A DNA stretch of 7,042 nucleotides, taken from NCBI GenBank assembly GCA_016934435.1, contig JAFGSU010000481.1, forward strand, positions 1 to 7,042, written 5' to 3'. A program made the translations under genes and the position numbers. This stretch comes from Candidatus Zhuqueibacterota bacterium (GTDB lineage Bacteria > Zhuqueibacterota > Zhuqueibacteria > Residuimicrobiales > Residuimicrobiaceae). Of the stretch, positions 5,617 to 7,042 are shown in pieces. Positions within the stretch are counted from its first letter, which is position 1. Each line of letters starts with the position of its first letter. Below the pieces are notes generated by a model. It saw only the letters and a program-made list of their open reading frames with translations. It searched no databases and was not told where the DNA came from.

Positions 5617-6636
5617 ATGAAAACGCGATCAAGATATATCGTACGCACGTTATTGCCGCTGTTGTTGCTTTTCTTCGGCAGCTGCAAGGAGATCACCACC
5701 ACCACTCAGGTTTTCCGCGACGGCAGTTTGCAAAGAATCGTCGAGGTGAAACCGGCTTCCGAGGTTACCGGCGAGGGCGCTTTTCCCATTCCTGTGGATG
5801 AATCCTGGCAGGTCGAAATAGTGAAGAATGAAAAAGACAGCAGCCGTTCGATCTATCGGGCGAAAAAAACGTTCGCCAATGTCGCCCGGTTGCAGGCGAA
5901 ATACGCTCTGCCGAGCGACACCACGCTGCAGGTGCAAGTACAGATTGATTTAAAAAAGCGGTTTCGCTGGTTATATACGTTTTATGCGTATGAGGAAATT
6001 TACAAATCCTATAATCCCTTTCATCGGGTGCCGATTCGGGACTATATAACCGATGATGAATTGCATCGTTTTGCGGAGGATGATTCAACGCTTGAAGAAA
6101 AATTTGAGGCGTGGGGCGATGCAGCGATGTTTGAGGAGCTGTACTGTGCGCTGTACGATAGCCTCCAGGCGCTGGCGGATGCGGAATTGTCGCCTGCAAA
6201 GCTCGAAACCCATAAGCAGGTCCTGTATGATGCCCTCATTGAAAAAGAAGCGCTGGAATCGGAGGAATGGCTGGCGATTCTGCAGGAGGTTTTGCACAGC
6301 CCAAAAGTTGTAAAACTGCAACCGCAATTGGACGCCATTGAGAAAATGTTATTGAAAAAGATTGAATTCGCCCATGGCGTGCAGGAAGACAGCTATACCA
6401 ACATTGTGGCAATGCCCGGACTGCTCGTCTACAGCAATGCCGAACAAACCGAGGGCAATGTTGCCACCTGGCTCATTCCGCCCAGAGGCTTTCTTTTTGA
6501 AGATTATATCATGGTGGCGGAATCGCGCGTCGTCAATCTGTGGGCCGTAGGTATAACCGTGTTTCTGGCCCTGCTAACGTTATGTGCATGGCTCTGGGCG
6601 ATGTGGCGGGCCTGGCGGGCGAAGCGGGCAGCCTGA
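5617..6636 (+). CDS. Lipoprotein with C-terminal transmembrane helix, third gene of the sigma operon
   Basis: 339 residues. The N-terminus has basic residues, a hydrophobic run (TLLPLLLLFFGS) and C23, a plausible lipobox (FGSC). A second hydrophobic helix at about 307-329 ends in a basic tail (WRAWRAKRAA), so the protein could be held to the inner membrane at both ends with about 280 residues in the periplasm. Conserved-looking stretches are FRDGSLQR (33-40), FRWLYTFYAYEEIYKSYNPF (116-135) and GFLFEDYIMVAESRVVNLWA (291-310). From memory, similar proteins of unknown function occur beside ECF sigma genes in Bacteroidota and relatives. The middle (about 155-250) is acidic and helical. It starts 38 bp after the anti-sigma stop and is probably a sensor or modulator of that anti-sigma factor; this role is inference from position only. 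Confidence 0.88.
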   Translation: MKTRSRYIVRTLLPLLLLFFGSCKEITTTTQVFRDGSLQRIVEVKPASEVTGEGAFPIPVDESWQVEIVKNEKDSSRSIYRAKKTFANVARLQAKYALPSDTTLQVQVQIDLKKRFRWLYTFYAYEEIYKSYNPFHRVPIRDYITDDELHRFAEDDSTLEEKFEAWGDAAMFEELYCALYDSLQALADAELSPAKLETHKQVLYDALIEKEALESEEWLAILQEVLHSPKVVKLQPQLDAIEKMLLKKIEFAHGVQEDSYTNIVAMPGLLVYSNAEQTEGNVATWLIPPRGFLFEDYIMVAESRVVNLWAVGITVFLALLTLCAWLWAMWRAWRAKRAA

Positions 6637-6718
6637 TATGGTGTCTGTGAGATAACATCGGAGGCGGTCAGATTATATCCGTAATTTCAGGATAAAGTAT
6701 AACGGGTTATCCCAAAAT

Positions 6719-6772
6719 AACATTGATTCGGTGCGCGCAGCTTATTCAGGTAAGCCTGTGGGTGGCACATTT
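6719..6772 (+). repeat. Repeat R1, copy 2
   Basis: Gap-free counterpart of 3848-3901. The first hairpin is kept with wobble pairs (CATTG-ATT-CGGTG, 6721-6733). The second is kept as CGCAG (6736-6740) with CTGTG (6756-6760), where two pairs differ from copy 1 but still pair. It ends 8 bp before dispersed repeat A. Confidence 0.7.
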
Positions 6773-6780
6773 ACAGGTCA

Positions 6781-6857
6781 GTTCTTCTAGGGACATGGCG
6801 GAGATTGCTTCGCTCCAACGCAGTCTTGACAATGCACGATCGTTCTGTTGCTCCACT
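6781..6857 (+). repeat. Dispersed repeat, copy A
   Basis: Same orientation as the copy in the anti-sigma gene, and shares with it an extra left flank (GTTCTTCT, then ATGGCGG) that copy C lacks. Its right end beyond CTCCACT (6851-6857) departs from the CGCAATGACA end of the family. Confidence 0.75.
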
Positions 6858-6874
6858 AAGGACACAATACAACG

Positions 6875-6944
6875 ATGTCATCGCGAGCGGAGGACATAGA
6901 TACGTAAAAGGCCGGTATCTGCCGTGGAGCGTGGCGATCCCCGC
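6875..6944 (-). repeat. Dispersed repeat, copy B (inverted)
   Basis: Opposite orientation. The left end ATGTCATCGCGAGCGGAG matches the reverse complement of 5379-5396 at 16 of 18 positions. The right end TGGAGCG..GCGATCCCCGC matches the reverse complement of the GCGGAKATTGC...TCCA block. Inner length differs from the anti-sigma copy by about one base; the middle is diverged. Confidence 0.65.
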
Positions 6945-6978
6945 TGAAAGGGCATTGGACAGTGATAGTCACCTTTTA

Positions 6979-7042
6979 GCGGAGATTGCTTCGCTCCAAC
7001 ATAGTTTTGATGATGAAGGATAAATCTGTTCCTTCGCTCGCA
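6979..7042 (+). repeat. Dispersed repeat, copy C (cut by window edge)
   Basis: Begins GCGGAGATTGCTTCGCTCC and reaches CTCGCA exactly at the window end, at the same internal distance as in the anti-sigma copy. ATGACA would be expected next, outside the window. Confidence 0.75.

Larger units (their letters stand above)
6637..7042. other. Gene-free repeat-rich region
   Basis: About 400 bp after the lipoprotein gene without a convincing gene. Positions 6637-6718 show no good terminator hairpin. The rest is almost filled by repeat R1 copy 2 and repeats A, B and C. Open frames here run through the repeats and have no ribosome binding site or protein-like composition. Confidence 0.65.

Noticed and set aside
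6665..6724. Terminator after the lipoprotein gene (TATCC/GGATA or ATAAC/GTTAT arms)
   Set aside because: Stems are only 5 bp, AT-rich, and lack a following T-run.
6795..6899. Short frame beginning MAEIASLQRSLDNARSF as a small gene
   Set aside because: It starts within repeat A, lacks a ribosome site and ends in repeat B; better explained as the repeat read in the anti-sigma frame.
6805..7023. Open frame of 72 codons in the right-edge region
   Set aside because: It runs through repeats A, B and C, has no Shine-Dalgarno and no protein-like core. Its resemblance to the anti-sigma segment (AEIASLQHSF) comes from the repeat itself.
6719..7042. CRISPR array from the repeated units at the right edge
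   Set aside because: Copies are diverged, in mixed orientation, and unevenly spaced; no short identical repeats with regular spacers.

Overview
The window looks like part of a Gram-negative chromosome of moderate GC content. It encodes an outer-membrane beta-barrel protein ending in Asn-Phe, a lipoprotein, a LolD/MacB-type ABC ATPase and an ECF sigma / zinc-finger anti-sigma pair. The shape of the sigma operon and the membrane protein families would suit the FCB-like bacteria (Calditrichota, Ignavibacteriota, KSB1 and similar). That placement is inference from gene style only.

Left half (1-3122, all minus strand). Read in transcription order there is a TetR-type regulator (2535-3122), an outer-membrane beta-barrel protein whose start overlaps the regulator's end (1325-2545), a small membrane protein of the DUF6544-like type that seems to have lost its middle (547-1239), and the N-terminal part of an ABC transporter ATPase that runs off the left edge (1-436). 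A regulator, a barrel and an ABC ATPase in one direction suggest a regulated envelope export or lipoprotein-trafficking operon. The DUF6544-like gene sits oddly in that set.

Middle (3262-4173). A minus-strand YbjQ/UPF0145-family gene carries an added N-terminal zinc ribbon and has a clear sigma-70-type promoter at 3785-3813. Upstream lies about 360 bp without a gene. It is full of inverted repeats and holds one copy of a 54-bp repeat (R1) whose second copy is at 6719-6772.

Right half (4174-6636, plus strand). A three-gene operon: an ECF sigma factor starting at TTG, a membrane-bound zinc-finger anti-sigma factor, and a lipoprotein with an extra C-terminal transmembrane helix. They would form an envelope-stress or surface-signalling module.

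Right edge (6637-7042). No convincing gene. It holds the second R1 copy and then three copies (A, B, C) of a roughly 70-80 bp repeat with ends like TGTCATTGCGAGC and GAAGCAATCTCCGC. A fourth copy of this repeat lies in frame inside the anti-sigma coding sequence (5310-5396). This is the most unusual thing in the window: a dispersed palindromic-type repeat that has become, or was copied from, a piece of a protein-coding gene.
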